From: a bacterium
GTDB lineage: Bacteria; Patescibacteriota; CPR2; UBA1875; JAJYID01
DNA: 9,501 nt
NCBI GenBank assembly: GCA_021791015.1
Contig: JAJYFH010000018.1
Location: 1 to 9,501, forward strand
Direction: 5' to 3'
Made by a program: the position numbers and the translations under genes
Shown: in pieces, positions 1 to 4,875 of the stretch
Numbering within the stretch: the first letter of the stretch is position 1
How the letters are laid out: every line of letters starts with the position of its first letter
Notes under the pieces: generated by a model
Seen by the model: only the letters and a program-made list of their open reading frames with translations
What the model was told of the DNA's origin: nothing
The model's database searches: none

Positions 1-106
1 TAATCTGGGCCTTTAACTGATTAATGATCTCAATAGCCACAGCCACCACGATCAAGATGCCCGTCCCGCCAATGGCAAAATTCTGAGCATTGGTAAATAT
101 TTGCAT
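1..106 (-). pseudogene. secY: C-terminal SecY fragment, 5' end missing, runs off the left edge
   Basis: Read on the minus strand from 106, the frame gives about 35 residues beginning MQIFTNAQ and containing NFAIGGTGILIVV, then AIEIINQLKAQI. In the SecY translocon family this matches the loop before, and most of, the last transmembrane helix (typical text GGTSLLIVVGVALE..KQIEAQL). A full SecY would need some 380 more residues upstream, that is at positions above 106, but an in-frame TGA lies about 30 bases upstream, followed by the terminator of the next gene. So only the tail is present. ATG at 106-104 could serve as a start, but no good Shine-Dalgarno is seen. Options are a gene remnant left by rearrangement, a duplicated 3' end, or an assembly chimera near a contig end. 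The family call rests on recalled motifs. Confidence 0.55.
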
Positions 107-128
107 TGCAAAAGGAAAGTCCTTGCAA
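106..128. repeat. imperfect inverted repeat at the SecY-fragment junction
   Basis: TTGCAAAAGGA (106-116) faces TCCTTGCAA (120-128), complementary except for a two-base bulge. It sits exactly between the terminator of the 156-residue gene and the SecY-like fragment, overlapping the fragment's ATG. It may mark the breakpoint of the rearrangement. Confidence 0.5.
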
Positions 129-135
129 AACAATC

Positions 136-169
136 AAAAAGAAAGAGACCCGACGAATTGTCGGGTCTC
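136..169 (-). terminator. intrinsic terminator of the 156-residue membrane protein gene
   Basis: GAGACCCGAC (145-154) and GTCGGGTCTC (160-169) form a perfect 10-bp stem with a 5-base loop. On the minus strand the stem is followed by TTTCTTTTTG. It lies about 20 bases after the stop codon at 189-191. It would also block read-through into the SecY fragment. Confidence 0.9.
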
Positions 170-188
170 ACCTACTATTCAGCTTAGT

Positions 189-659
189 TTAAGCCGAGAA
201 CAGTTCCGGGCTTGTGGTTGCTTCTGTGAGTTCATCGATCTCTTTTTTGGCCGTCTCAAGCTGTTGCTTTAAATCCTTGATCGTTTCATAGAGATTGCCT
301 TCAAGGCCATAATATGCAAGGCTTTTCTCGATCTTCTTTAACGACTCATTCTTCTCTTTCTGAATGTAATAGTCGTCCCAAACAAGGCCCGAAGCCACGA
401 GCAGGATGAAAGCCAAAACCGGTGCTGCAATGTATAGTGTCCAGGTGAATTCCCTACTCAAACCATTGAGTGCGCCTCCCATATCCAGTGCCTTCAAAAC
501 AATGCCGAGAATTCCAACCACCGACACTAGAGCGAGAAGGTAGTAACCTGTCTCTGAAGTGCCGCTGCCTGTTGCCGCCTTGATAGTAAAGATTATCGGA
601 AGCGTGATGATGCAAAGCATTGCTAAAATCCAAAGCGTATCCAGACCTGAAATGAACAT
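189..659 (-). CDS. membrane protein of unknown function, three TM segments plus C-terminal coiled coil
   Basis: I do not recognise this 156-residue protein. Three hydrophobic stretches are visible at about residues 8-26, 39-58 and 72-94. They are followed by a charged, helical, cytoplasm-type tail (about 96-150) rich in E/K/L with heptad character (KNESLKKIEKSL, TIKDLKQQLETAKKEIDEL), which looks like a coiled coil. There are no catalytic motifs; the lone Cys (C16) is in the first helix. The start is well supported: ATG at 659 is preceded at normal distance by AAGGGAG (minus strand). A strong extended -10 promoter lies further upstream and a strong terminator follows, so the gene appears to be a single-gene unit. 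The layout would fit a small membrane scaffold or a holin/phage-shock-like accessory protein, but nothing in the sequence proves a role. Confidence 0.8.
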   Translation of the reverse strand: MFISGLDTLWILAMLCIITLPIIFTIKAATGSGTSETGYYLLALVSVVGILGIVLKALDMGGALNGLSREFTWTLYIAAPVLAFILLVASGLVWDDYYIQKEKNESLKKIEKSLAYYGLEGNLYETIKDLKQQLETAKKEIDELTEATTSPELFSA

Positions 660-689
660 GGTGCTCCCTTCATTGGTGATTTGCGGGTT

Positions 690-711
690 AAAAAAAGAAG
701 GTACTTCCTTC
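690..711 (-). terminator. weak terminator-like hairpin in the leader of the 156-residue gene
   Basis: On the minus strand GAAGG-AAGTA-CCTTC is followed directly by seven T. The stem is only 5 bp. It lies downstream of the predicted promoter (723-731) and upstream of the start codon, so it could be a transcription attenuator. Alternatively it stops read-through from rluB. Confidence 0.4.
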
Positions 712-722
712 CAAGTGAATTA

Positions 723-731
723 ATTATAGCA
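723..731 (-). promoter_or_regulatory. extended -10 promoter for the 156-residue gene
   Basis: On the minus strand TGC precedes TATAAT, giving a perfect TGn-TATAAT extended -10. No convincing -35 is visible, which is tolerable for this promoter class. It would start a leader of roughly 57 bases that contains the Shine-Dalgarno AAGGGAG. Confidence 0.55.
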
Positions 732-767
732 AATTTTAGGAAATAATAAAGATTAAGTTATTAAGGA

Positions 768-795
768 TAGTCCACTAAACTGGTTTAGTGGACTA
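768..795. repeat. 13-bp-arm palindrome
   Basis: TAGTCCACTAAAC (768-780) and GTTTAGTGGACTA (783-795) are perfect inverse complements separated by TG. Neither side has a T-tract suited to a terminator. It could be an operator, an attachment-type site or another dispersed palindrome. The inner CACTAAACTG recurs on the minus strand at 8228-8237, near dacA. Confidence 0.75.
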
Positions 796-862
796 GTCTT
801 TTACTGGAATGTCGGGTAGGATTGATTCTTCTTTCAGAATAACAAACACCGGGATTTGTATC

Positions 863-888
863 ACTTGTCTACTTCGGTTTAGACAAGT
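863..888. repeat. 9-bp-stem hairpin
   Basis: ACTTGTCTA (863-871) pairs with TAGACAAGT (880-888). An alternative CTACTT/AAGTAG pairing overlaps it. No T-tract follows on either strand. Confidence 0.6.
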
Positions 889-916
889 AGAAGCGTAAGA
901 AAGAAGGCGGAGAAGG

Positions 917-973
917 TGGATTCTGGACTCGCCTTCGCTCAAGACCTCGGAACGGGTAGGCAAGCCAGAATGA
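917..973. repeat. dispersed palindromic element, long variant
   Basis: Ends TGGATTCTGG and CCAGAATGA are inverted, with a long interior containing GCCTTCGCTC. It belongs to the same end-motif family as the other GGATTC...GAATGACA elements in the window. Confidence 0.6.
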
Positions 974-980
974 GGGAAGG

Positions 981-1030
981 AAAAAAGGGATTCCTCGGCT
1001 TGTTGCTTCGCGAAGTCGCTCGGAATGACA
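981..1030. repeat. dispersed palindromic element followed by T6 on the minus strand; possible rluB terminator
   Basis: Ends GGGATTCC and GGAATGACA are inverted, with CTTCGCGAAG (1006-1015) as a perfect inner palindrome. Read on the minus strand the element is followed by CCCTTTTTT. It lies only about 10 bases after the rluB stop codon, so it may act as that gene's intrinsic terminator. Confidence 0.6.
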
Positions 1031-1040
1031 GGCAGGATGG

Positions 1041-1844
1041 TTAAGGATTAAAGGTTTTATACTCTCCTTCCTTCAATCCATCCAATTCAAAATCTGCTAT
1101 TCTAATTCTCTTCAATTTAATCACCTTTACCCCGACGGCATCAATCATTCGGCGGATTTGGCGGTTTCGGCCTTCATGGATTGTGATGGAGTAACAATTT
1201 GATTTGTTTAAACAATTAAACTCTTTATGTAATTTCTTTTGAGATGATTCACGTTTGACTGGATTCCCGTCTTCGCGGGAATGACAGAGAGGGGTAACTT
1301 TTGCCGGAGCGGTTATGCCGTCTTCTAACATAATTCCGTTTCGTAATTTATTTAAAGAATCTTCTGATAATTCTTTATTAGTTTCAACAATGTACTCCTT
1401 CTCTTTCTCGTATTTCGGATGGCTCATTTTCTGGGCGAAATCACCGTCATTTGTTAAAAATATCAGTCCGGAGGTGTCTTTGTCGAGCCGGCCAACAGGA
1501 AAAACAGGCGGGTCTTTTGGCGCGAGCTCAGTAATTAACCTTTCAGCATGGGGGTCGCTCACAGTAGTTGTGTATCCGGCAGGCTTATTTAAGGCGTAAT
1601 AAACAAATCTTTGGGGAGTAATCAATTTGTCATCTAAATATACCTTGTCAGAAGGACTAACTTCAGTGGCTAAATTTGTTACGGTCTCAGCAGTTGGCTG
1701 GATTCCCGCCGGATGTTTACCCGACTCTTGGCGGGTGGGGATGACAGACGAAGAATCTATTTTTATCCTGCCAGCCGAAATCAACTCCTCGGCCTTTCGG
1801 CGGGAGTAGTTGGTACAGGAAGCAATGTATTTGTTGATTCGCAT
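1041..1844 (-). CDS. rluB: RsuA/RluB-family 16S/23S rRNA pseudouridine synthase with two in-frame palindrome insertions
   Basis: This 267-residue enzyme should isomerise a uridine in rRNA to pseudouridine. An S4 RNA-binding domain is at residues 1-75 (MRINKYIAS, SRRKAEELI.AGRI, then DKVYLDDKLI). The catalytic motif GRLDKDTSGL starts at 118, with D121 the expected nucleophile, and the RsuA-family signature HEGRNRQIRRM is at 224-234. No TruA/RluA-type features are seen. Two stretches do not belong to the family: residues 33-49 (VIPTRQESGKHPAGIQ) split the S4 domain, and 187-196 (CHSREDGNPV) sit before the EGRNRQIRR motif. Both are translated dispersed palindromes. The ATG has no Shine-Dalgarno; a TATAAT box lies 6 bases upstream. 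Proximity to scpA/scpB recalls Firmicutes, favouring RluB over RsuA, though the exact target is unproved. Confidence 0.9.
   Translation of the reverse strand: MRINKYIASCTNYSRRKAEELISAGRIKIDSSSVIPTRQESGKHPAGIQPTAETVTNLATEVSPSDKVYLDDKLITPQRFVYYALNKPAGYTTTVSDPHAERLITELAPKDPPVFPVGRLDKDTSGLIFLTNDGDFAQKMSHPKYEKEKEYIVETNKELSEDSLNKLRNGIMLEDGITAPAKVTPLCHSREDGNPVKRESSQKKLHKEFNCLNKSNCYSITIHEGRNRQIRRMIDAVGVKVIKLKRIRIADFELDGLKEGEYKTFNP
1259..1286. repeat. palindromic element inside rluB, read as CHSREDGNP
   Basis: CTGGATTCCCG (1259 on) and CGGGAATGACA (to 1286) flank a TCTTCG centre. It is in frame with rluB, adding residues 187-196. Confidence 0.9.
1698..1746. repeat. long palindromic element inside rluB
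   Basis: CTGGATTCCCGCC at the left and GGCGGGTGGGGATGACA at the right are inverted around a 19-base interior. This 49-base variant is in frame within the S4 domain but uses a different frame from the 1259-1286 copy. Confidence 0.85.
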
Positions 1845-1850
1845 ACTTTG

Positions 1851-1856
1851 ATTATA
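1851..1856 (-). promoter_or_regulatory. -10 box 6 bases before the rluB start
   Basis: Minus-strand TATAAT-CAAAGT-ATG. There is no Shine-Dalgarno. The bases where a -35 box would lie are filled by the 1857-1884 palindrome; the nearest TTGTCA is 23 bases away, too far for a normal spacer. It is compatible with a leaderless transcript. Confidence 0.4.
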
Positions 1857-1884
1857 CTGGATTCCCGCCTTCGCGGGAATGACA
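1857..1884. repeat. palindromic element just upstream of rluB
   Basis: CTGGATTCCCGCC and GGGAATGACA are inverted around TTCGC. It abuts the rluB -10 box and separates rluB from scpB. Confidence 0.9.
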
Positions 1885-1961
1885 AGAGAAGAGAATGCGG
1901 GAGTATTTTATACTTCTTTCGATATATTGATTGATTCGCATAAAGATTTGATTAACAATTG

Positions 1962-1991
1962 TGTCATTCTGGGGATAAGGACTCCGGAATC
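1962..1991. repeat. degenerate palindromic element, inverted orientation
   Basis: TGTCATTCTGG at the left and CCGGAATC at the right are the family ends in reverse orientation with one mismatch in the arms. Confidence 0.6.
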
Positions 1992-2006
1992 AAAATTCAT
2001 AGACAC

Positions 2007-2031
2007 AGATTCTGGCCAAGCCAGAATGACA
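2007..2031. repeat. palindromic element, GATTCTGG variant
   Basis: GATTCTGGC and GCCAGAATGACA are inverted around CAA. It lies 14 bases beyond the scpB stop codon and would form a hairpin in the scpB 3' end, without a good T-tract. Confidence 0.8.
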
Positions 2032-2044
2032 ATCCGGGTGGCAA

Positions 2045-2563
2045 TTAGGTTGCTGGTAATGCTTCTTCTAGCTTTGGCAGTTGTCCTTCGTCCTCTATCC
2101 CCAAATATGTCATCATTTTAACAGTCGTGCCATATAAAATTGGCCGGCCGGGAGCGTCTTTGCGTCCGGTCTCGACGATTAATCCTCTTATCATCAAAGT
2201 TCTGAGTGGTTTGGACGAGTCGGCGCCGCGGATTTCTTCTATTTCCGATCTTGTGATCGGCTGTTTATAAACAACAATTGCCAAAACCTCAAGAGCTGCC
2301 GGTGAGAGCTCGTAACGCAGTTCTTCGTTTAAAAGCTTGGCGACTGTTTCCGCATTTTCTCCGGCCGTTGTCATAAAATATCTCTCGCCCTGCTTTATAA
2401 TACGAAGTCCCCGCTCTCTATATTCTTGAGTCAAAGAATTAATCTCATTTTGAATGTCGGCCATGCTCTGTCCGATGATGCGCGCCATTTCCTTTAAAGA
2501 AATAGGCTTCCCGGAGGCAAGAAGCAAGCTTTCTATTTGTGATTTTAGGTTAGTTTTGCTCAT
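2045..2563 (-). CDS. scpB: segregation and condensation protein B
   Basis: This 172-residue protein is the winged-helix (kite) subunit of the bacterial SMC-ScpAB condensin, acting as a dimer on the ScpA kleisin in chromosome organisation. Two winged-helix domains are visible at about 8-75 and 85-150. The family's best-conserved block LSPAALEVLAIVVYKQPITR is at 86-105, followed by E-IRG and GRKDAPGRPILYGTT (133-147). Length is normal. It lies 108 bases downstream of scpA, unlike the tight coupling usual in other bacteria, with a palindromic element in the gap. No Shine-Dalgarno precedes the ATG; instead TATAAT lies 7 bases upstream, so it may be expressed from its own leaderless promoter. smc itself is not in the window. 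Confidence 0.95.
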   Translation of the reverse strand: MSKTNLKSQIESLLLASGKPISLKEMARIIGQSMADIQNEINSLTQEYRERGLRIIKQGERYFMTTAGENAETVAKLLNEELRYELSPAALEVLAIVVYKQPITRSEIEEIRGADSSKPLRTLMIRGLIVETGRKDAPGRPILYGTTVKMMTYLGIEDEGQLPKLEEALPAT

Positions 2564-2570
2564 ATTTATA

Positions 2571-2597
2571 ATTATAATACAGATAATTTAAATTCAA
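2571..2597 (-). promoter_or_regulatory. scpB promoter, probably leaderless
   Basis: On the minus strand TTGAAT (2597-2592) is separated by 15 bases from TATAAT (2576-2571), which is 7 bases from the scpB ATG. The spacer is short; using CTTGAA as -35 makes it 16. The position puts the transcript start at or next to the ATG. Confidence 0.5.
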
Positions 2598-2639
2598 GTA
2601 TCCCTTTTTTCGTTTACCCATTTTCAGGATTTAAAATGA

Positions 2640-2667
2640 CTGGATTCCCGCCTGCGCGGGAATGACA
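2640..2667. repeat. palindromic element between scpA and scpB
   Basis: The core is ATTCCCGCCTGCGCGGGAAT, identical to the cores at 3229-3256 and 4780-4804. It begins 4 bases after the scpA stop codon. Confidence 0.9.
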
Positions 2668-2671
2668 GGGG

Positions 2672-3409
2672 CTATATTCCTTGCACGGTTAAATCACCAA
2701 AATTTTTACTCTGGCTGACTTTGACAGCCTTTCTTTTTATCATTTCAAGAAGCGCGAGGAATGTCACAATCACCTCTCCTCTATTTCTTGATTTCTTGAT
2801 AATCGAATGAAATGAAAACTTTTTATTTTTCTTAATTAGTGTCTGGAGTTGCTCTAATTTTTCCTCGAGCGTAACCTTAGCCTCTATTTTCTTCTCCTCT
2901 TTCTTTTCTTCCTTTGGCATGCGCTTCAAAACATCATTTAAAACATTCATGAGATATGCCAAATCTACACCGACCGGAGGTAGAAACAAGTCTGTTTGAA
3001 AATTCCTGACGCCCGGTTCAAATGATCTTTGTTTTTTGTCGATAATTTCTGCAAACTTTAGTGAAAGCTCCTTGAACTTTTTATATTCCTTGAGTTGTGT
3101 TTCCAGATCTTCGATTTCTTCCTCCTCCTCAGGTGAAAGGAGCGGCAGAACAGCCTGGCTTTTCAAGTAGAGAAGCTTTGATGCGACTATCAAAAAGTCC
3201 GCAATTTTATTGCTTGAAGCAGAGATGTCTGGATTCCCGCCTGCGCGGGAATGACAGGGAGAGGAGGTGTCGATTTTCTGAATCTCGCCTAAGTAGGAGT
3301 TTGTGATTTTTGCCAGAGAAATTTTGCAGATATCAAGCTTTTCTTTTTCAATTAAACTTAAAAGAAGATCTAGAGGTCCTTCAAATGTCTTATCCCTCAC
3401 GGCTAGCAT
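2672..3409 (-). CDS. scpA: segregation and condensation protein A, kleisin, with an in-frame palindrome insertion
   Basis: This 245-residue kleisin bridges the SMC heads and binds ScpB. The N-terminal domain shows the family signature FEGPLDLLLSLIEKEKLDI (9-27), then ITNSYL and the helix DFLIVASKLLYLKSQAVLP (71-89). An acidic linker (EEEEEIED) and a charged K/E middle follow. The C-terminal winged helix is at about 197-245 with FHSIIKKSRNRGEVIVTFLALLEMIKR. Residues 52-60, CHSRAGGNP, fall between the second and third helices and are not part of the family; they are the translation of a dispersed palindrome. The start is clear: the TAA of aspS and this ATG are directly adjacent, and GAGG in the last aspS codons sits 6 bases before the ATG, so translation is coupled to aspS. 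Confidence 0.95.
   Translation of the reverse strand: MLAVRDKTFEGPLDLLLSLIEKEKLDICKISLAKITNSYLGEIQKIDTSSPCHSRAGGNPDISASSNKIADFLIVASKLLYLKSQAVLPLLSPEEEEEIEDLETQLKEYKKFKELSLKFAEIIDKKQRSFEPGVRNFQTDLFLPPVGVDLAYLMNVLNDVLKRMPKEEKKEEKKIEAKVTLEEKLEQLQTLIKKNKKFSFHSIIKKSRNRGEVIVTFLALLEMIKRKAVKVSQSKNFGDLTVQGI
3229..3256. repeat. palindromic element inside scpA, read as CHSRAGGNP
   Basis: The perfect arms ATTCCCGC and GCGGGAAT surround CTGC. It is in frame with scpA (residues 52-60) and in the same translational frame as the 1259-1286 copy in rluB. Confidence 0.92.
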
Positions 3410-4711
3410 TTATGGCCTCAGACGGTTAATGTCGCGCGGGAAGAGTGAGGCCTCGCGAATGTTGGAAAGACCCAAAAACTTCTCTGTGAGTCTCTCAAGC
3501 CCCAGGCAAAATCCGCCGTGCGGAGGCATCCCATACTTAAATATGGAAAGATAATCTTCAAATCCCTCCTCGGTCATTTTTCTTTCTTTCATTTTTTTCT
3601 GATAATCTTCGTATAGGTGTAATCTTTGGCCGCCGGTCGTTACTTCTATTCCTCTGAAAAGGGCATCAAAACTTAGTGTTTCGCCCGGACTTTCGGGGTC
3701 ATCCATGGTGTAAAACGGGCGTTTCTTTGAAGGATAGTGTGTGATGAATATGAAATCGCTCCCGTATTTCTTCGCCGCGTATTCACAGATTTGCCGCTCG
3801 TGTTTTGGCTCCAGGTCCGGTTCGCCCACGCATTTTTCTCCAAACTCTTTTTCGAGAACTTCCTGCGCTTCTTTCAATTTCAACTGTGGAATCTTCACAT
3901 ATTTGGGAATGGTCGCACCAAGCATCTCAAAATCTTCTTTCGAATTTTTTCCGAGCCATTCAATCATGTATTTAATCAAATCTTGATGAATGTCTATTAA
4001 GTCCGTCCAGCTGTCGATGAAAGCCATTTCCATATCCAAGCTCATGTATTCGTTAATGTGCCTTGAAGTAGCATGCGGTTCGGCGCGATAAACGTAGGCT
4101 GTCTCAAAAACGCGCTCGTAAACCCCGGCCATAATCTGCTTATACAGTTGGGGGCTTTGGGCAAGCAGAGCTTTTTTCTTGAAATACTTGACCTCAAACA
4201 TCTCAGCTCCGCCCGTTTCGGCGCCCGAGCATACAATTTTTGGAGTGTTTACTTCTGTAAAATCGTGTTCTTCAAAAAAGGAACGGAAAGCATCGAGAAC
4301 TTCTCGTTGAACTCTAAAAATCGCCCTTTGCTTTGGATTTCTGAGCGTAATGGGCCTGTTGTCGAGAAGAGTATCGAGGTTGACATTCATTTCCTTCTTG
4401 TTAATTGCAATAGGGATGTCTTCTTTGACCGGTGAAAGCACCTCAATCTTTGCATCATGAAGTTCGGCGCCGTGCGGAGCCCTTTCTTCTTTAACGACTT
4501 TTCCTGTTATTTTCACAACAGTCTCTGTGGTTAGTTCCTTTAGCTTGTCGTTTTCTTTTGCCCCGTCAATTACAGCTTGAGCCAGGCCGGCGCGGTCACG
4601 CAAAACTATAAAGCTGATCCCGCCAAGCTTTCTCAACTTGTGTATCCAGCCTTCGAGTAGGATTTCTTCGCCGATGTGCTTATTTATTTCTGAAGTTAAA
4701 ACTCTTTTCAT
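3410..4711 (-). CDS. aspS: aspartyl-tRNA synthetase, archaeal-type, probably non-discriminating (Asp/Asn)
   Basis: A class IIb synthetase of 433 residues. An OB-fold anticodon-binding domain occupies about 1-100 (GWIHKLRKLGG, FIVLRDRAG). The catalytic core has motif 1 near 140-160 (FRSFFEEHDFTEVNTPKI), motif 2 RAEPHATSRHINEY at 209-222 and motif 3 with GLERL (404-408, R407). The RPFYTM block and FDALFRGIEVTTGGQRLH are typical of archaeal/eukaryotic AspRS. The GAD insertion of the ~590-residue bacterial enzyme is absent. H24 and P79 occupy the positions that, as I recall, mark non-discriminating archaeal-type AspRS (Trp and Lys in the discriminating form). It may thus also charge tRNA-Asn for GatCAB amidation. 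The frame opens at 4756, but those codons cover the promoter; ATG at 4711 has AGGAGAGG 5 bases before it. Confidence 0.93.
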   Translation of the reverse strand: MKRVLTSEINKHIGEEILLEGWIHKLRKLGGISFIVLRDRAGLAQAVIDGAKENDKLKELTTETVVKITGKVVKEERAPHGAELHDAKIEVLSPVKEDIPIAINKKEMNVNLDTLLDNRPITLRNPKQRAIFRVQREVLDAFRSFFEEHDFTEVNTPKIVCSGAETGGAEMFEVKYFKKKALLAQSPQLYKQIMAGVYERVFETAYVYRAEPHATSRHINEYMSLDMEMAFIDSWTDLIDIHQDLIKYMIEWLGKNSKEDFEMLGATIPKYVKIPQLKLKEAQEVLEKEFGEKCVGEPDLEPKHERQICEYAAKKYGSDFIFITHYPSKKRPFYTMDDPESPGETLSFDALFRGIEVTTGGQRLHLYEDYQKKMKERKMTEEGFEDYLSIFKYGMPPHGGFCLGLERLTEKFLGLSNIREASLFPRDINRLRP

Positions 4712-4716
4712 GTTTT

Positions 4717-4724
4717 CCTCTCCT
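4717..4724 (-). promoter_or_regulatory. Shine-Dalgarno that fixes the aspS start
   Basis: Minus-strand AGGAGAGG ends 5 bases before the ATG at 4711. It excludes the upstream in-frame ATGs at 4741 and 4756, which overlap the promoter. Confidence 0.85.
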
Positions 4725-4727
4725 AAA

Positions 4728-4756
4728 ATTATACCAATCATTTTGCTTTTAACCAA
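4728..4756 (-). promoter_or_regulatory. aspS-scpA promoter
   Basis: On the minus strand TTGGTT (4756-4751), a 17-base spacer and a perfect TATAAT (4733-4728). The predicted transcript would begin only a few bases before the Shine-Dalgarno, giving a very short leader. Confidence 0.7.
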
Positions 4757-4779
4757 GGGTTATGCTTTTTGTAGCGCAT

Positions 4780-4804
4780 AGATTCCCGCCTGCGCGGGAA
4801 TGAC
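4780..4804. repeat. palindromic element upstream of the aspS promoter
   Basis: GATTCCCGC and GCGGGAATGAC flank CTGC. It lies between the receiver-gene terminator and the aspS -35. Confidence 0.88.
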
Positions 4805-4830
4805 GCGTGGTAGATCTTTTATTATCTAAT

Positions 4831-4851
4831 AAAAAAATCCCCTGCCGGGGA
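4831..4851 (-). terminator. intrinsic terminator after the two-component genes
   Basis: Minus-strand TCCCC-GGCA-GGGGA is a 5-bp G/C stem with a four-base loop, followed by seven T (positions 4837-4831). It is 24 bases after the receiver stop codon. Confidence 0.8.
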
Positions 4852-4875
4852 AATCATCTTTTCTGAAATCTCAGA

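Larger units (their letters stand above)
732..1040. other. gene-free, repeat-rich interval between rluB and the 156-residue gene
   Basis: I see no credible coding region here. The stretch carries a 13-bp-arm palindrome (768-795), a 9-bp-stem hairpin (863-888) and two long GGATTC...GAATGA elements (917-973, 987-1030). A degenerate copy may lie near 805-845 (GGAATGTCGGG, then TTCAGAAT, then GGGATT). The density of such elements suggests a tolerated landing zone. Confidence 0.6.

Noticed and set aside
90..272. Small plus-strand protein at 90-272
   Set aside because: It crosses a terminator hairpin and the end of the minus-strand membrane-protein gene, and has no family features; it is a shadow frame.
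1713..2121. Plus-strand frames across rluB start and the gap to scpB
   Set aside because: They are built largely from the palindromic elements (RLRGNDKRRE, SGQARMT) and oppose real genes.
1259..3256. CRISPR array from the repeated palindromes
   Set aside because: Copies are irregularly spaced, differ in loop and orientation, lie in coding sequence, and have no uniform spacers or cas genes.
4073..4435. Plus-strand 120-residue frame opposite aspS
   Set aside because: It is antisense to conserved AspRS motifs and has no ribosome site or recognisable domain.
4712..4756. Upstream ATG starts for aspS (4756 and 4741)
   Set aside because: They overlap the TTGGTT-17-TATAAT promoter, and a strong Shine-Dalgarno places the start at 4711.
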